The notes beneath the pieces are model-generated. The model saw only the letters and a list, made by a program, of their open reading frames with translations, did no database searches and was not told the origin of the DNA. The position numbers were made by a program, and so were the translations under genes. From DATKEG01 sp035544515 (GTDB taxonomy: Bacteria; Acidobacteriota; Vicinamibacteria; Fen-336), in the NCBI GenBank assembly GCA_035544515.1, contig DATKEG010000097.1, positions 1-14,139 of the forward strand: DNA of 14,139 nucleotides. Direction: 5' to 3'. This document shows, piece after piece, positions 1-7,489 of the stretch (within the stretch, counting starts at the first letter, position 1; each line of letters opens with the position of its first letter).

Positions 1-36
1 GGCCAGGACGGCGGTGACGGCGGCCAGCCTCTTCAT
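1..36 (-). CDS. Start of a probable secreted protein (partial, cut by window edge)
   Basis: Only the first 12 codons are inside the window, reading MKRLAAVTAVLA. A short basic start followed by a run of Ala, Val and Leu is what the beginning of a Sec signal peptide looks like, so the product is probably exported or a lipoprotein. The start is supported by a very good Shine-Dalgarno sequence, AGGAGG at 47-42, five bases before the ATG at 36-34. The gene lies on the same strand as the PEP carboxykinase gene, 171 bases downstream of its stop. A possible sigma54 promoter (62-76) sits just upstream. The function cannot be told from 12 residues; the call rests on the ribosome site plus the signal-like start. 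Confidence 0.6.
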   Translation of the reverse strand, partial: MKRLAAVTAVLA

Positions 37-60
37 GGCGTCCTCCTGCCGCTGCGGGAA

Positions 61-76
61 AGCAACGGGAATGCCA
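61..76 (-). promoter_or_regulatory. Possible sigma54 (-24/-12) promoter
   Basis: On the minus strand the sequence reads TGGCATTCCCGTTGCT, with the GG at 75-74 and the GC at 63-62 exactly 12 bases apart, as in the sigma54 pattern TGGCAC-N5-TTGC. The predicted start point would be near 50, giving a short leader that still contains the AGGAGG ribosome site of the secreted-protein gene. The match is less complete than the one at 7490-7505 (CAT instead of CAC). The spacing is right, but chance matches are possible. Confidence 0.4.
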
Positions 77-169
77 CCGGCACCCCGTTGGCCCGCCGGC
101 CGCGGCCGCGGCAGGATAGCGCTCGGGCGGCCTCGCCACAGGACAGCGCGTCGCCGGGCGGCGGCGAAC

Positions 170-183
170 GTGACCGGCGTCAC
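170..183. repeat. Short inverted repeat downstream of pckG
   Basis: GTGAC, a CGGC spacer, then GTCAC form a perfect 5-bp inverted repeat 25 bases past the PEP carboxykinase stop codon. A second small stem, GGGCG/CGCCC, lies at 187-203. Neither is followed by a T run, so they are poor intrinsic terminators. The GTGAC/GTCAC element could be a regulator half-site pair for the downstream gene, but that is only inference. Confidence 0.25.
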
Positions 184-207
184 ACCGGGCGGGGGCCGCG
201 CCCGACT

Positions 208-1968
208 TCAGCCGGCCGTGCGTCCGGCGGTGGCCGTGGCCAGCTGCTCGCCGAGCGTATCGAGCGCGCGGCCGAGCTCGGCGGGCAGGCGCGCGCCGAA
301 GCGGTCGAAGAACGCGCGCATCTCCGGCACCTCCGCCGCCCATTCCTCGCGGTCCACCTTGAGCAGGGCCTCCACGTCCGCGCGGGAGAGCGGCAGCCCG
401 TCCAGCCGCAGGGCCTCCGGGGAAGGCACGAGGCCGATCGGCGTCTCCACCGCGCTGCCCCGGCCCTGCACGCGGTCGATCATCCAGAGCAGCACGCGCA
501 GGTTCTCCCCGAAGCCGGGCCAGAGGAACCGTCCGTCGTGGCCGGTGCGGAACCAGTTGACGTGGAAGATGGCGGGCGGGCGGGCCAGCGCCCGGCCCAT
601 GTCGAGCCAGTGCCGGAAGTAGTCGCCCATGTTGTAGCCGCAGAAGGGGAGCATGGCCATGGGGTCGCGGCGCACCACGCCCACCTGGCCGGTGGCGGCG
701 GCCGTGGTCTCCGAGCCCATGGTCGCGCCCACGAAGACGCCGTGCTCCCAGTCGCGGCTCTGGAAGACGAGTGGCGCGAGCCGGGCGCGGCGGCCGCCGA
801 AGATGAGGGCGGAGAGCGGCACGCCTTGCGGATCCTCCCAGCGCGCCGACATCGTCGGGCACTGGCGGGCCGCCACCGTGAAGCGCGAGTTCGGATGCGC
901 GGCCTTGCTCCGGCCGTCCCACGGACGTCCCTGCCAGTCGATGAGCCCCGGCGGAGGCGTGCGCGTCCTGCCCTCCCACCACGGCACGCCGCCCGGGGTC
1001 ACGGCCACGTTCGTGAAGATCGTGTCGTGGCTGATGGTCGCCATCGCGGTCGGGTTGGTTTCGGGGCCGGTGCCGGGCACCACGCCGAAGAAGCCGGCCT
1101 CCGGGTTCACCGCCCAGAGCCGGCCGTCGGCGCCCGGGCGCAGCCAGGCGATGTCGTCGCCCACGGTGCGGACCTTGAACCCCTGGGCCTCCAGGGGCGA
1201 GACGAGCATGGCCAGGTTCGTCTTGCCGCACGCGGAGGGAAAGGCGGCCGCGACGTAATGGGTCTCTCCCCCCGGCAGGGTCAGCTCCAGGATGAGCATG
1301 TGCTCCGCCATCCATCCCTGGTCGCGGGCCATGGTGCTGGCGATGCGCAGGGCGAAGCACTTCTTGCCGAGCAGCGCGTTGCCGCCGTAGCCGGAGCCCA
1401 CGCTCCAGATCAGCCGCTCCTCCGGGTAGTGGACGATGTAGCGCCTCTCCGGCGAGAGGTCCCCGGTCGAGTGCAGGCCCGGCACGAAGGCGTCGCCGCC
1501 GCCGAGCTGCTCGAGGGCGACCCGCCCCATGCGGGTCATGATGCGCATGCTGGCCACCACGTACGGGCTGTCGGTGGCCTCGATGCCGACCCGGCTGAAG
1601 GGCGAGCCCGGCGGTCCCATGACGTAGGGAACCACGTACATCGTGCGGCCCTTCATCGCTCCCGCGAAGAGCGGGCCCACGCGGCGTCGCGCCTCCTCGG
1701 GCGCCATCCAGTTGTTCGTGGGCCCCGCGTCCGCCTGGCGCCGGCTGGCGATGAAGGTCAGGTGCTCGGTGCGGGCGACGTCGGTGGGATGGCTGCGGTG
1801 GAGCGTGCAGCCGGGCGCTTCGTCCGGATCGAGGGGCAGGAGGGTGCCGTCGGCCAGCATGCCCTCGACCAGCCGCTCGTTCTCCTCGCGCGAGCCGTCG
1901 CACCAGACCACACGGTCCGGCCTCGTGGCTCGCGCCGCCTCGTCAACCCACCGTTCGGCTGGCGTCAT
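208..1968 (-). CDS. pckG: Phosphoenolpyruvate carboxykinase (GTP)
   Basis: GTP-dependent PEP carboxykinase, cytosolic, 586 residues, close to the usual ~600 of the family. It converts oxaloacetate plus GTP to PEP, CO2 and GDP, the entry step of gluconeogenesis. The family landmarks are in order: TNNWM at about 84-88, the R-loop region YGGNALLGKK at 194-203, the P-loop FPSACGKTN at 243-251 with the hallmark reactive Cys247, kinase-2 GDDIAW at 270-275, and NPEAGFFGV at 288-296. These separate it clearly from the ATP-dependent family. The ATG at 1968 has a modest GAGGG ribosome site and lies about 40 bases downstream of a good sigma70-type promoter, so the gene can be expressed apart from the liu operon upstream. 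Its position after a pathway yielding acetyl-CoA and acetoacetate suggests a role in growth on leucine or fatty acids. Confidence 0.97.
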   Translation of the reverse strand: MTPAERWVDEAARATRPDRVVWCDGSREENERLVEGMLADGTLLPLDPDEAPGCTLHRSHPTDVARTEHLTFIASRRQADAGPTNNWMAPEEARRRVGPLFAGAMKGRTMYVVPYVMGPPGSPFSRVGIEATDSPYVVASMRIMTRMGRVALEQLGGGDAFVPGLHSTGDLSPERRYIVHYPEERLIWSVGSGYGGNALLGKKCFALRIASTMARDQGWMAEHMLILELTLPGGETHYVAAAFPSACGKTNLAMLVSPLEAQGFKVRTVGDDIAWLRPGADGRLWAVNPEAGFFGVVPGTGPETNPTAMATISHDTIFTNVAVTPGGVPWWEGRTRTPPPGLIDWQGRPWDGRSKAAHPNSRFTVAARQCPTMSARWEDPQGVPLSALIFGGRRARLAPLVFQSRDWEHGVFVGATMGSETTAAATGQVGVVRRDPMAMLPFCGYNMGDYFRHWLDMGRALARPPAIFHVNWFRTGHDGRFLWPGFGENLRVLLWMIDRVQGRGSAVETPIGLVPSPEALRLDGLPLSRADVEALLKVDREEWAAEVPEMRAFFDRFGARLPAELGRALDTLGEQLATATAGRTAG

Positions 1969-2015
1969 GCGAGACCCTCACCTGGCGTTCGGCGCGCGAC
2001 CGGTGCGTCGAATCC

Positions 2016-2045
2016 ATTCTAGGTGTCGGCCGTCGAGAGGGTCAA
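2016..2045 (-). promoter_or_regulatory. Sigma70-type promoter of pckG
   Basis: Reading on the minus strand, TTGACC (2045-2040) and TAGAAT (2021-2016) are separated by 18 bases, each a 5-of-6 match to the -35 and -10 consensus. The predicted start would be near 2009, giving a leader of about 40 bases before the pckG ATG at 1968. It lies in the 99-base gap after the HMG-CoA lyase gene, the only clear intergenic gap in the left block, which supports separate control of pckG. Confidence 0.7.
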
Positions 2046-2067
2046 ACGGGCGCTCTCTCGTCGGCGA

Positions 2068-2961
2068 TCAGGCCGGGCAGGCCTGCAGGTACCGGCTGGG
2101 CAGCGTACGGCCCAGGCGCGGACCGATGAAGCGCGAAGCCGCCACCACTTTCGAGAGGTCGACGCCCGTGTCCGCGCCCATCCCCTGGAGCATGTACAGG
2201 AGGTCCTCGGTAGCGAGGTTCCCGCTCGCTCCCGGCGCGTAGGGGCATCCACCGAGGCCTCCGGCCGAGGAATCGACCACGGCCACGCCCCCCTGCAGCG
2301 CCGCCAGCACGTTCGCGAGCGCGGTGCCGCGCGTGTCGTGGAAGTGCACGGCCAGGCTCTCCACGGGCAGCGCCGCCTGCAGGCGTCCCACGACCTCCGC
2401 GACCTGCGACGGCACGGCGACGCCGATCGTGTCGCCCACCGAGACCTGGTCGCAGCCCAGGTCGCGCAGGCGCGTCGAGACCTCGACCACGCGGGCCGGG
2501 TCCACCGGGCCCTCGTAGGGGCAGCCGAAGCAGGTGGAGACGTAGCCGCGCACCCAGAGGCCTTCGCGGCGAGCCGCGGGCAGGAACTCCGCGAAACGAG
2601 CCAACGATTCCTCGACGCCGGCGTTGACGTTCCGGCGGTTGAAGGTCTCGCTCGCGGCCGTGAAGACCGCGATCTCGCGCGCCCCCGCCGCGAGCGCCGC
2701 CTCGTATCCCCGCCGGTTGGGGACGAGCACCGGGAGCCGCGCGCCCGCCCGGCGGCGCACCCGGCGCAGCACCTCGTCCGAGCCCGCCATCTGCGGCACC
2801 CAACTCGGAGAGACGAAGGCGCCGACCTCGACCACGCGCAGCCCGGCGTCGAGCAGGAGATCGCAGAAGGCCACGCGGTCCTCCACGCCGAGCGCCGCCG
2901 CCTCGTTCTGCAGGCCGTCGCGGGGGCCGACCTCCACCACCGTCACGCGGCGCGGGATCAT
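2068..2961 (-). CDS. liuE: Hydroxymethylglutaryl-CoA lyase
   Basis: HMG-CoA lyase (LiuE/MvaB type), 297 residues, normal family length. It cleaves 3-hydroxy-3-methylglutaryl-CoA to acetyl-CoA and acetoacetate, the last step of leucine degradation. It is a DRE-TIM-type barrel with VGPRDGLQNE at 11-20 (Arg14 and Asp15 catalytic/metal region), SVGDTIG at 174-180, the metal-binding VHFHD at 205-209 (His206, His208), and the signature GGCPYAPGASGN at 237-248 with Cys239, the mobile-loop catalytic cysteine of HMG-CoA lyases. The ATG at 2961-2959 overlaps the TGA of the biotin-carrier gene as ATGA, a 4-base overlap typical of translational coupling. The remaining liu enzymes lie immediately upstream in the same operon. 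Confidence 0.96.
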   Translation of the reverse strand: MIPRRVTVVEVGPRDGLQNEAAALGVEDRVAFCDLLLDAGLRVVEVGAFVSPSWVPQMAGSDEVLRRVRRRAGARLPVLVPNRRGYEAALAAGAREIAVFTAASETFNRRNVNAGVEESLARFAEFLPAARREGLWVRGYVSTCFGCPYEGPVDPARVVEVSTRLRDLGCDQVSVGDTIGVAVPSQVAEVVGRLQAALPVESLAVHFHDTRGTALANVLAALQGGVAVVDSSAGGLGGCPYAPGASGNLATEDLLYMLQGMGADTGVDLSKVVAASRFIGPRLGRTLPSRYLQACPA

Positions 2962-3434
2962 TCCAGCTCCACCAGCACGGCGCCCGGGTTGACCATGTCG
3001 CCGACCTTCGCCCCCACCGACTTGACCACGCCCTCGCGGGGGGCGCGGATCGCGTTCTCCATCTTCATCGCCTCCACGACCAGCAGCTCCTCCCCGCGAA
3101 GGACGCGCTGGCCGGGGGAAACGTTGACCGCGATCACGCGGCCCGGCATGGGCGCCTCCAGACCCGACGACGACGCGGCGCGGTGCGCCGCGCGTTCCCG
3201 CGGGTGTTGCACCCGCAACTCGTACGCGCGGCCGCGCCAGAACAGGTGGACGTCGTCGCCGGCGCGCACGCAGTGGAACGTCTCCGCGCCTCCGCCCCGG
3301 CGACGCACGAACGTGCCGGGCGCCGTCTCCCGCACGTCGAGGGCGAAGACGGCGCCGTCCACCGTCACGCTCAGGCCCTCGCCTCCCTCGCTCACGGCGA
3401 CCTCACGCACGTCCTCTCCGCAGGCGAGGCGCAT
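2958..3434 (-). CDS. Biotin carboxyl carrier protein, C-terminal part of methylcrotonyl-CoA carboxylase alpha
   Basis: A 158-residue protein whose last ~70 residues are a biotinyl domain: APMPGRVIAV at 94-103 and the biotinylation motif EAMKM at 121-125, with Lys124 as the attachment site. Residues 1-80 look like the BT (beta-subunit-binding) domain of single-chain methylcrotonyl-CoA carboxylase alpha, not a free AccB. The gene therefore corresponds to the C-terminal third of the usual ~650-residue alpha chain. Its ATG at 3434 shares one base with the TGA of the biotin carboxylase gene (TGATG). The reading frame stays open far upstream of this ATG, but that stretch is a shadow of the carboxylase gene. 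See the split-carboxylase finding: a one-base indel at the G run 3445-3449 would fuse the two. Its stop overlaps the HMG-CoA lyase start. Confidence 0.9.
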   Translation of the reverse strand: MRLACGEDVREVAVSEGGEGLSVTVDGAVFALDVRETAPGTFVRRRGGGAETFHCVRAGDDVHLFWRGRAYELRVQHPRERAAHRAASSSGLEAPMPGRVIAVNVSPGQRVLRGEELLVVEAMKMENAIRAPREGVVKSVGAKVGDMVNPGAVLVELE

Positions 3435-4930
3435 CAGGACGGCGCCCCCAGGCGCCAGGCGCCCACGGACGACCAGGGGTCGGCGGCCCCGGGCGGGCGT
3501 CCCTCGGGAGCGGGCCGGGCGCGGTGCAGCGCCGCCACCGCGGCCGCCACCGCCTCCGCCGGCGGGCAGGGGTCGGGCGGGGCCCCCGCCAGATGCTCGT
3601 CCACGAAGCCGGTATGCAGGTCTCCGCCGCGAAACGCCGGGTGGTCCACGATGGCGCGCAACCGGCCGTGGTTGGTCGTGATCCCCAGCACCACCGTGCG
3701 CGCGAGCGCGGCCGCCATGCGCTCGATGGACTCCGCGCGGCTGGCGCCCCAGGTGATGAGCTTGGCCAGCAGGGGATCGTAATGGACGGTGACCTCGGAG
3801 CCGGCTTCCACCCCGGAGTCGAAGCGGACGCCGGGTCCGGCGGGCACGCTCAGGTGCAGCACCCTGCCCGGCGAGGGCCGGTCGTCGCGCGCGGGATCCT
3901 CGGCGTAGATCCGGCACTCCAGGGCGTGCCCGCGGGCGGCCACCACGTCCTGCGTGAACGGCAAGGGCGCGCCGGCCGCGACCTCGACCTGCAGCCGCAC
4001 CAGGTCCAGACCGGTCACGGCCTCGGTCACCGGGTGCTCGACCTGCAGCCGCGTGTTCATCTCGAGGAAGTAGAACTCGCCGCTCGGAGCGAGCAGGAAC
4101 TCGACGGTTCCCGCGTTGACGTAGCCGGCCGCGCGCGCCGCCGCCACGCCCGCCGCGCACACCCGTGCGCGCAGCCGCTGGTCGAGCGCGGGGCTGGGCG
4201 TCTCCTCCACGATCTTCTGGTGCCGCCGCTGGATCGAGCACTCCCGCTCGAGCAGGTGCACGAGCGCGCCCTGCGCGTCGCCCAGGACCTGCACCTCCAC
4301 GTGCCGCGGCCGCTCCACGCACCGTTCGAGGACGACGCGGTCGTCGCCGAAAGCGGCCCGCGCCTCGCGCCGGCTCGCGGCCAGGGCGGAGGCGAGATCA
4401 CCGGCTCCGCGCACCACGCGCATGCCCTTGCCCCCGCCGCCGCGCGCGGGCTTGACCAGGACGGGCCAGCCGATGCGCTCACCCGCCGCGAGCAGGGCCG
4501 CTTCCGACTGGTCGTCTCCGTCGTACCCCGGGACGACCGGCACGCCCGCCCCCGCCATCAGCCGGCGCGCCGCCTGCTTGTCGCCCATGCGGCGGTGCAC
4601 CGGGGCGGGCGGCCCCACGAACACCAGGCCCGCGCGGGCGACCGCCTCCGCGAAGTCGCCGTTCTCGCTCAGGAAGCCGTAGCCCGGATGGACGGCCTCC
4701 GCGCCGGTCTGCCGGGCCGCCCCCACCACGCGCTCGATGTCGAGGTACGAGCGCGCGGCCTCGGCGGCGCCGATCGCCACCGCCTCGTCGGCCTCGCGCA
4801 CGTGCAGCGCGTCGCGGTCCACCTCGGAGTACACGGCCACGGTCGGAATGCCCATGGCCCGGCAGGTCCGCGCCACCCGCACCGCGATCTCCCCGCGGTT
4901 CGCGATGAGCAGCTTGCGGAAGAGGGGCAT
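3434..4930 (-). CDS. liuD: Methylcrotonyl-CoA carboxylase, biotin carboxylase part of alpha subunit
   Basis: ATP-grasp biotin carboxylase, 498 residues, which carboxylates biotin on the partner carrier protein. Domains: N-terminal KLLIANRGEIAVR at 6-18, HPGYGFLSEN at 81-90, ATP-binding KPARGGGGKGM at 160-170, ECSIQRRHQK at 230-239, EMNTRLQVEHPVTE at 290-303, and ECRIYAEDP at 338-346. Biotin carboxylase proper ends near 448. The last 50 residues, finishing DPWSSVGAWRLGAPS, match the linker and beginning of the BT domain found in single-chain methylcrotonyl-CoA carboxylase alpha, and stop abruptly there. The rest continues in another frame as the next gene. The liu neighbours make methylcrotonyl-CoA the likely substrate of the complex, although acyl-CoA or geranyl-CoA carboxylases are related. 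The ATG at 4930 lies 10 bases after the hydratase stop and begins at the normal family start (MPLFRKLLIANRG). Confidence 0.93.
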   Translation of the reverse strand: MPLFRKLLIANRGEIAVRVARTCRAMGIPTVAVYSEVDRDALHVREADEAVAIGAAEAARSYLDIERVVGAARQTGAEAVHPGYGFLSENGDFAEAVARAGLVFVGPPAPVHRRMGDKQAARRLMAGAGVPVVPGYDGDDQSEAALLAAGERIGWPVLVKPARGGGGKGMRVVRGAGDLASALAASRREARAAFGDDRVVLERCVERPRHVEVQVLGDAQGALVHLLERECSIQRRHQKIVEETPSPALDQRLRARVCAAGVAAARAAGYVNAGTVEFLLAPSGEFYFLEMNTRLQVEHPVTEAVTGLDLVRLQVEVAAGAPLPFTQDVVAARGHALECRIYAEDPARDDRPSPGRVLHLSVPAGPGVRFDSGVEAGSEVTVHYDPLLAKLITWGASRAESIERMAAALARTVVLGITTNHGRLRAIVDHPAFRGGDLHTGFVDEHLAGAPPDPCPPAEAVAAAVAALHRARPAPEGRPPGAADPWSSVGAWRLGAPS

Positions 4931-4940
4931 GGGCGGGTAG

Positions 4941-5723
4941 CTAGGGCACCCAGTAGGGCTTGCGCTTCTCCAGGAAGGCGCGCATCCCTTCCTGCCCCTC
5001 GGGCGAGGTGCGCAGCTCGGCGATCCGCTCGACCGTGTAGCGCTGCACGTCCTCCACCCGCCGCCAGGCCACCTCGCGGATGAGGGCCTTGGCCTCGCTC
5101 ACCGCGCGCGGGCCGGCCTGGAGCAGCTCGGCCACGCGCCGGTCCACCGCCGCGTCGAGGTCCTCCTCGGGCACGGCGGACCGGATGAGGCCGACCTCCG
5201 CCGCGCGCACGGCCTCGAAACGCTCGCCGGTGAGGAACAGCTCCCGCGCCGCCGACTCGCCGATCTTGGCCATCACGTAGGGCGAGATCACGGCGGGCAC
5301 GATCCCGAGCCGCACCTCGGTGAAGCCGAAATGCGTGCCCAGCGCGGCCACGGGGATGTCGCTCGCCGCCACCAGGCCGCAGCCACCGCCCAGCGCCGCC
5401 CCCTGCACGCGGGCGACGATCGGCTTGGGGCTCTCGTATACGGTGAAGAAGAGGTCGGCCAATGCCTGCGCTTCACGCAGGTTCTCTTCGCGGGTGAAGC
5501 CGGCCATGGCCTGCATCCATTCGAGGTCGGCGCCGGCGCAGAAGGCCGGCCCCCGCCCACCCAGCACGATCACGCGGACGGAGTCCACGGTGCGCAGGTC
5601 GAAGAGGACGCGGCGCAGCTCCGTCACCATGAGGCCGTCGAACGCGTTGCGGACGTCGGGCCGGTTGAGCCAGACGCGGGCCACCGGCCCCTGGAACTCC
5701 AGCTCCAGCCGCTCGAGGCGCAT
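4941..5723 (-). CDS. liuC: Methylglutaconyl-CoA hydratase (enoyl-CoA hydratase family)
   Basis: Crotonase-fold enzyme, 260 residues, full length. In this operon it should hydrate 3-methylglutaconyl-CoA to HMG-CoA, between the carboxylase and the lyase. The two oxyanion-hole segments are visible: AFCAGADLEWM at 60-70 and GAALGGGCGL at 108-117. The segment HFGFTEVRLGIVPAVISPYV at 131-150 is characteristic of bacterial LiuC-type hydratases and contains one catalytic Glu (136). The other crotonase Glu, normally in GGGCE, is Gly116 here; as I recall this is usual for the LiuC branch rather than a defect. The ATG at 5723 follows the carboxylase beta stop by 34 bases. A general enoyl-CoA hydratase cannot be excluded from sequence alone, but the neighbours argue for LiuC. 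Confidence 0.92.
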   Translation of the reverse strand: MRLERLELEFQGPVARVWLNRPDVRNAFDGLMVTELRRVLFDLRTVDSVRVIVLGGRGPAFCAGADLEWMQAMAGFTREENLREAQALADLFFTVYESPKPIVARVQGAALGGGCGLVAASDIPVAALGTHFGFTEVRLGIVPAVISPYVMAKIGESAARELFLTGERFEAVRAAEVGLIRSAVPEEDLDAAVDRRVAELLQAGPRAVSEAKALIREVAWRRVEDVQRYTVERIAELRTSPEGQEGMRAFLEKRKPYWVP

Positions 5724-5757
5724 GGTCAGAGCATAGCCGATGCGGCCACGGCGTCCT

Positions 5758-7365
5758 TCACATCCGGAAGACGCCGAACCGCGTGTCGGGGATGGGGGCG
5801 TTGAGCGCGGCCGAGAGGCCCAGCGCCAGCACCGTGCGCGTCTCGGACGGCGGGATCACGCCGTCGTCCCACAGGCGCGCCGTGGAGTAGTAGGGGCTGC
5901 CCTCCTGCTCGTATTTGGCCAGGATGGGCGCCTTGAAGGCCTCGACCTCGTCCGCGCTCATGGGCCGTCCCTGGCGCTCGAGCTGGTCCTGCTTCACCTG
6001 GGCCAGCACGGCCGCCGCCTGTTCACCGCCCATCACCGAGATGCGCGCGTTGGGCCACATCCAGAGCTGGCGGGGCTGGTAGGCGCGGCCGGCCATCCCG
6101 TAGTTGCCGGCGCCGAAGCTGCCGCCGATGATCACGGTGAACTTCGGCACCTGGGCGTTGGCCACCGCGTGCACCATCTTGGCCCCGTCCTTGGCGATGC
6201 CCTTGTGCTCGTACTCCTTGCCCACGATGAAGCCGGTGATGTTCTGCAGGAACAGGAGCGGCACCTTGCGCTGGCAGCACAGCTCGATGAAGTGCGTGGC
6301 CTTGAGCGCGCTCTCCGAGAAGAGGACGCCGCTGTTGGCCAGGATGCCCACGGGCATGCCCAGGAGCCGCGCGAAGCCGGTGACCAGCGTCGCGCCATAG
6401 AGCGCCTTCCACTCGTCGAAGCGGCTGCCGTCCACCACGCGCGCGATGACCTCGCGCACGTCGTAGGCCTTGCGCGCGCTCCGGGGCACGATTCCCCCGA
6501 TCTCCCGCGGATCGTAGCGCGGCTCCTCCGGAGGCGCGAGGTCCCAGGGCGGCTGCTTGCGGGAGGTGAGGTGGCCCACGATGTCGCGCGCCGTCTCCAG
6601 GGCGTGCTCGTCGTCCGTCGCGTAGTGGTCGGCCACGCCGCTGACGCGGCAGTGCACGTCGGCGCCGCCCAGCTCCTCCGCGCTCACCTCCTCGCCGGTG
6701 GCCGCCTTCACCAGGGGCGGGCCGCCGAGGAAGATCGTGCCGCGTCCCTTCACGATGACCGCCTCGTCGCTCATGGCCGGCACGTAGGCTCCGCCCGCCG
6801 TGCACGAGCCGAGCACCACGCCGATCTGGGCGATCCCCGCCGCGCTCAGGCGCGCCTGGTTGTAGAAGATGCGCCCGAAGTGGTCCCGGTCGGGGAAGAC
6901 CTCGGCCTGCAGGGGGAGGAAGGCGCCGCCCGAGTCCACCAGGTAGACGCAGGGCAGACGGTTCTCCTCCGCGATCTCCTGCGCGCGCAGGTGCTTCTTC
7001 ACGGTGATCGGGAAATACGTGCCCCCCTTCACCGTGGCGTCGTTGGCCACGACCATGACCTCGCGGCCGCGGACGCGTCCGATGCCGGTGACCAGTCCGG
7101 CCGCAGGCGCCGCGCCGTCGTACAGGCCGTGCGCGGCGAGGGCGCCGATCTCGAGGAACGGCGTGCCCGGGTCGAGCAGGCGCTCGATGCGCTCGCGCGC
7201 GAGCAGCTTGCCCTGCGCGCGGTGCCGCCGCACGGCGTCGTCGCCCCCGCCCGCGCGCGTCCGCGCCAGCCGCCCTCGTAGATCGTCCTCGAGCGCGTCC
7301 ATGTGCGCGAGGTTCTCGCGGAACTCCGCCGCCGACGTGTCGGCGTGGCTCTCGATGACGGGCAC
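5758..7365 (-). CDS. liuB: Methylcrotonyl-CoA carboxylase, carboxyltransferase (beta) subunit
   Basis: Carboxyltransferase of methylcrotonyl-CoA carboxylase, 535 residues, the usual length. It moves the carboxyl group from biotin to 3-methylcrotonyl-CoA, giving 3-methylglutaconyl-CoA. Landmarks: GKLLARERIERLLD at 52-65, VDSGGAFLPLQ at 143-153, GSCTAGGAYVPAMSDE at 186-201, FLGGPPLVKAATGEEVS at 212-228, then the C-terminal half with NITGF(I)VG, the GGSFGAGNYGMAGRAY segment and the WPNARISVMGG segment typical of MCC beta. The start is GTG at 7365; the N-terminus MPVIES matches homologues, so this start is preferred over the internal ATG at codon 22. No clear Shine-Dalgarno precedes it. It is the first gene of the liu operon seen here and is divergent from the CsbD-like gene. 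Confidence 0.96.
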   Translation of the reverse strand: MPVIESHADTSAAEFRENLAHMDALEDDLRGRLARTRAGGGDDAVRRHRAQGKLLARERIERLLDPGTPFLEIGALAAHGLYDGAAPAAGLVTGIGRVRGREVMVVANDATVKGGTYFPITVKKHLRAQEIAEENRLPCVYLVDSGGAFLPLQAEVFPDRDHFGRIFYNQARLSAAGIAQIGVVLGSCTAGGAYVPAMSDEAVIVKGRGTIFLGGPPLVKAATGEEVSAEELGGADVHCRVSGVADHYATDDEHALETARDIVGHLTSRKQPPWDLAPPEEPRYDPREIGGIVPRSARKAYDVREVIARVVDGSRFDEWKALYGATLVTGFARLLGMPVGILANSGVLFSESALKATHFIELCCQRKVPLLFLQNITGFIVGKEYEHKGIAKDGAKMVHAVANAQVPKFTVIIGGSFGAGNYGMAGRAYQPRQLWMWPNARISVMGGEQAAAVLAQVKQDQLERQGRPMSADEVEAFKAPILAKYEQEGSPYYSTARLWDDGVIPPSETRTVLALGLSAALNAPIPDTRFGVFRM

Positions 7366-7489
7366 GGCCGGAGTATGCCACAGCGGTCCGACGGTCCACT
7401 CTGCAAGCCGGCTGTAGAAACGGCCCGGAGCACCGGGGTTTGTGCGAAATGCAACCCATTGACGGACGGTTACTTGCCGGCCCGGCGGG
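7366..7489. other. Divergent intergenic region between liuB and the CsbD-like gene
   Basis: This 201-base gap (to 7566) separates liuB from the divergently transcribed CsbD-like gene. It must contain the liu operon promoter. On the minus strand CATACT at 7377-7372 could be a -10 element only 7 bases before the liuB GTG, with TGGACC about 15 bases upstream as a weak -35; this would give an almost leaderless mRNA. A direct repeat CGGTCC-GA-CGGTCC occupies 7384-7397 and could be part of a regulator site. These are weak signals. The right part of the gap holds the sigma54 promoter listed separately. Confidence 0.35.

Noticed and set aside
88..2022. Long plus-strand open frame of 644 codons opposite pckG
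   Set aside because: It is antisense to a clear PEP carboxykinase with all its motifs; the translation is Arg/Ala/His-rich with no family resemblance, a typical high-GC shadow. The same applies to the other long plus-strand frames at 2023-3681, 3524-5083, 5740-7281, 8672-10744 and 11736-13847.
3435..4322. Upstream extension of the biotin-carrier frame to a 454-residue protein
   Set aside because: The extra part is Arg/Gly/Ala-rich out-of-frame reading of the biotin carboxylase gene. The real coding signal in this frame begins about at the ATG at 3434.
5048..5056. Missing crotonase Glu in the hydratase (Gly116) as a sign of an inactive enzyme
   Set aside because: The LiuC branch commonly has a GL rather than EL after the GGG segment, and the second Glu (136) and both oxyanion loops are intact.
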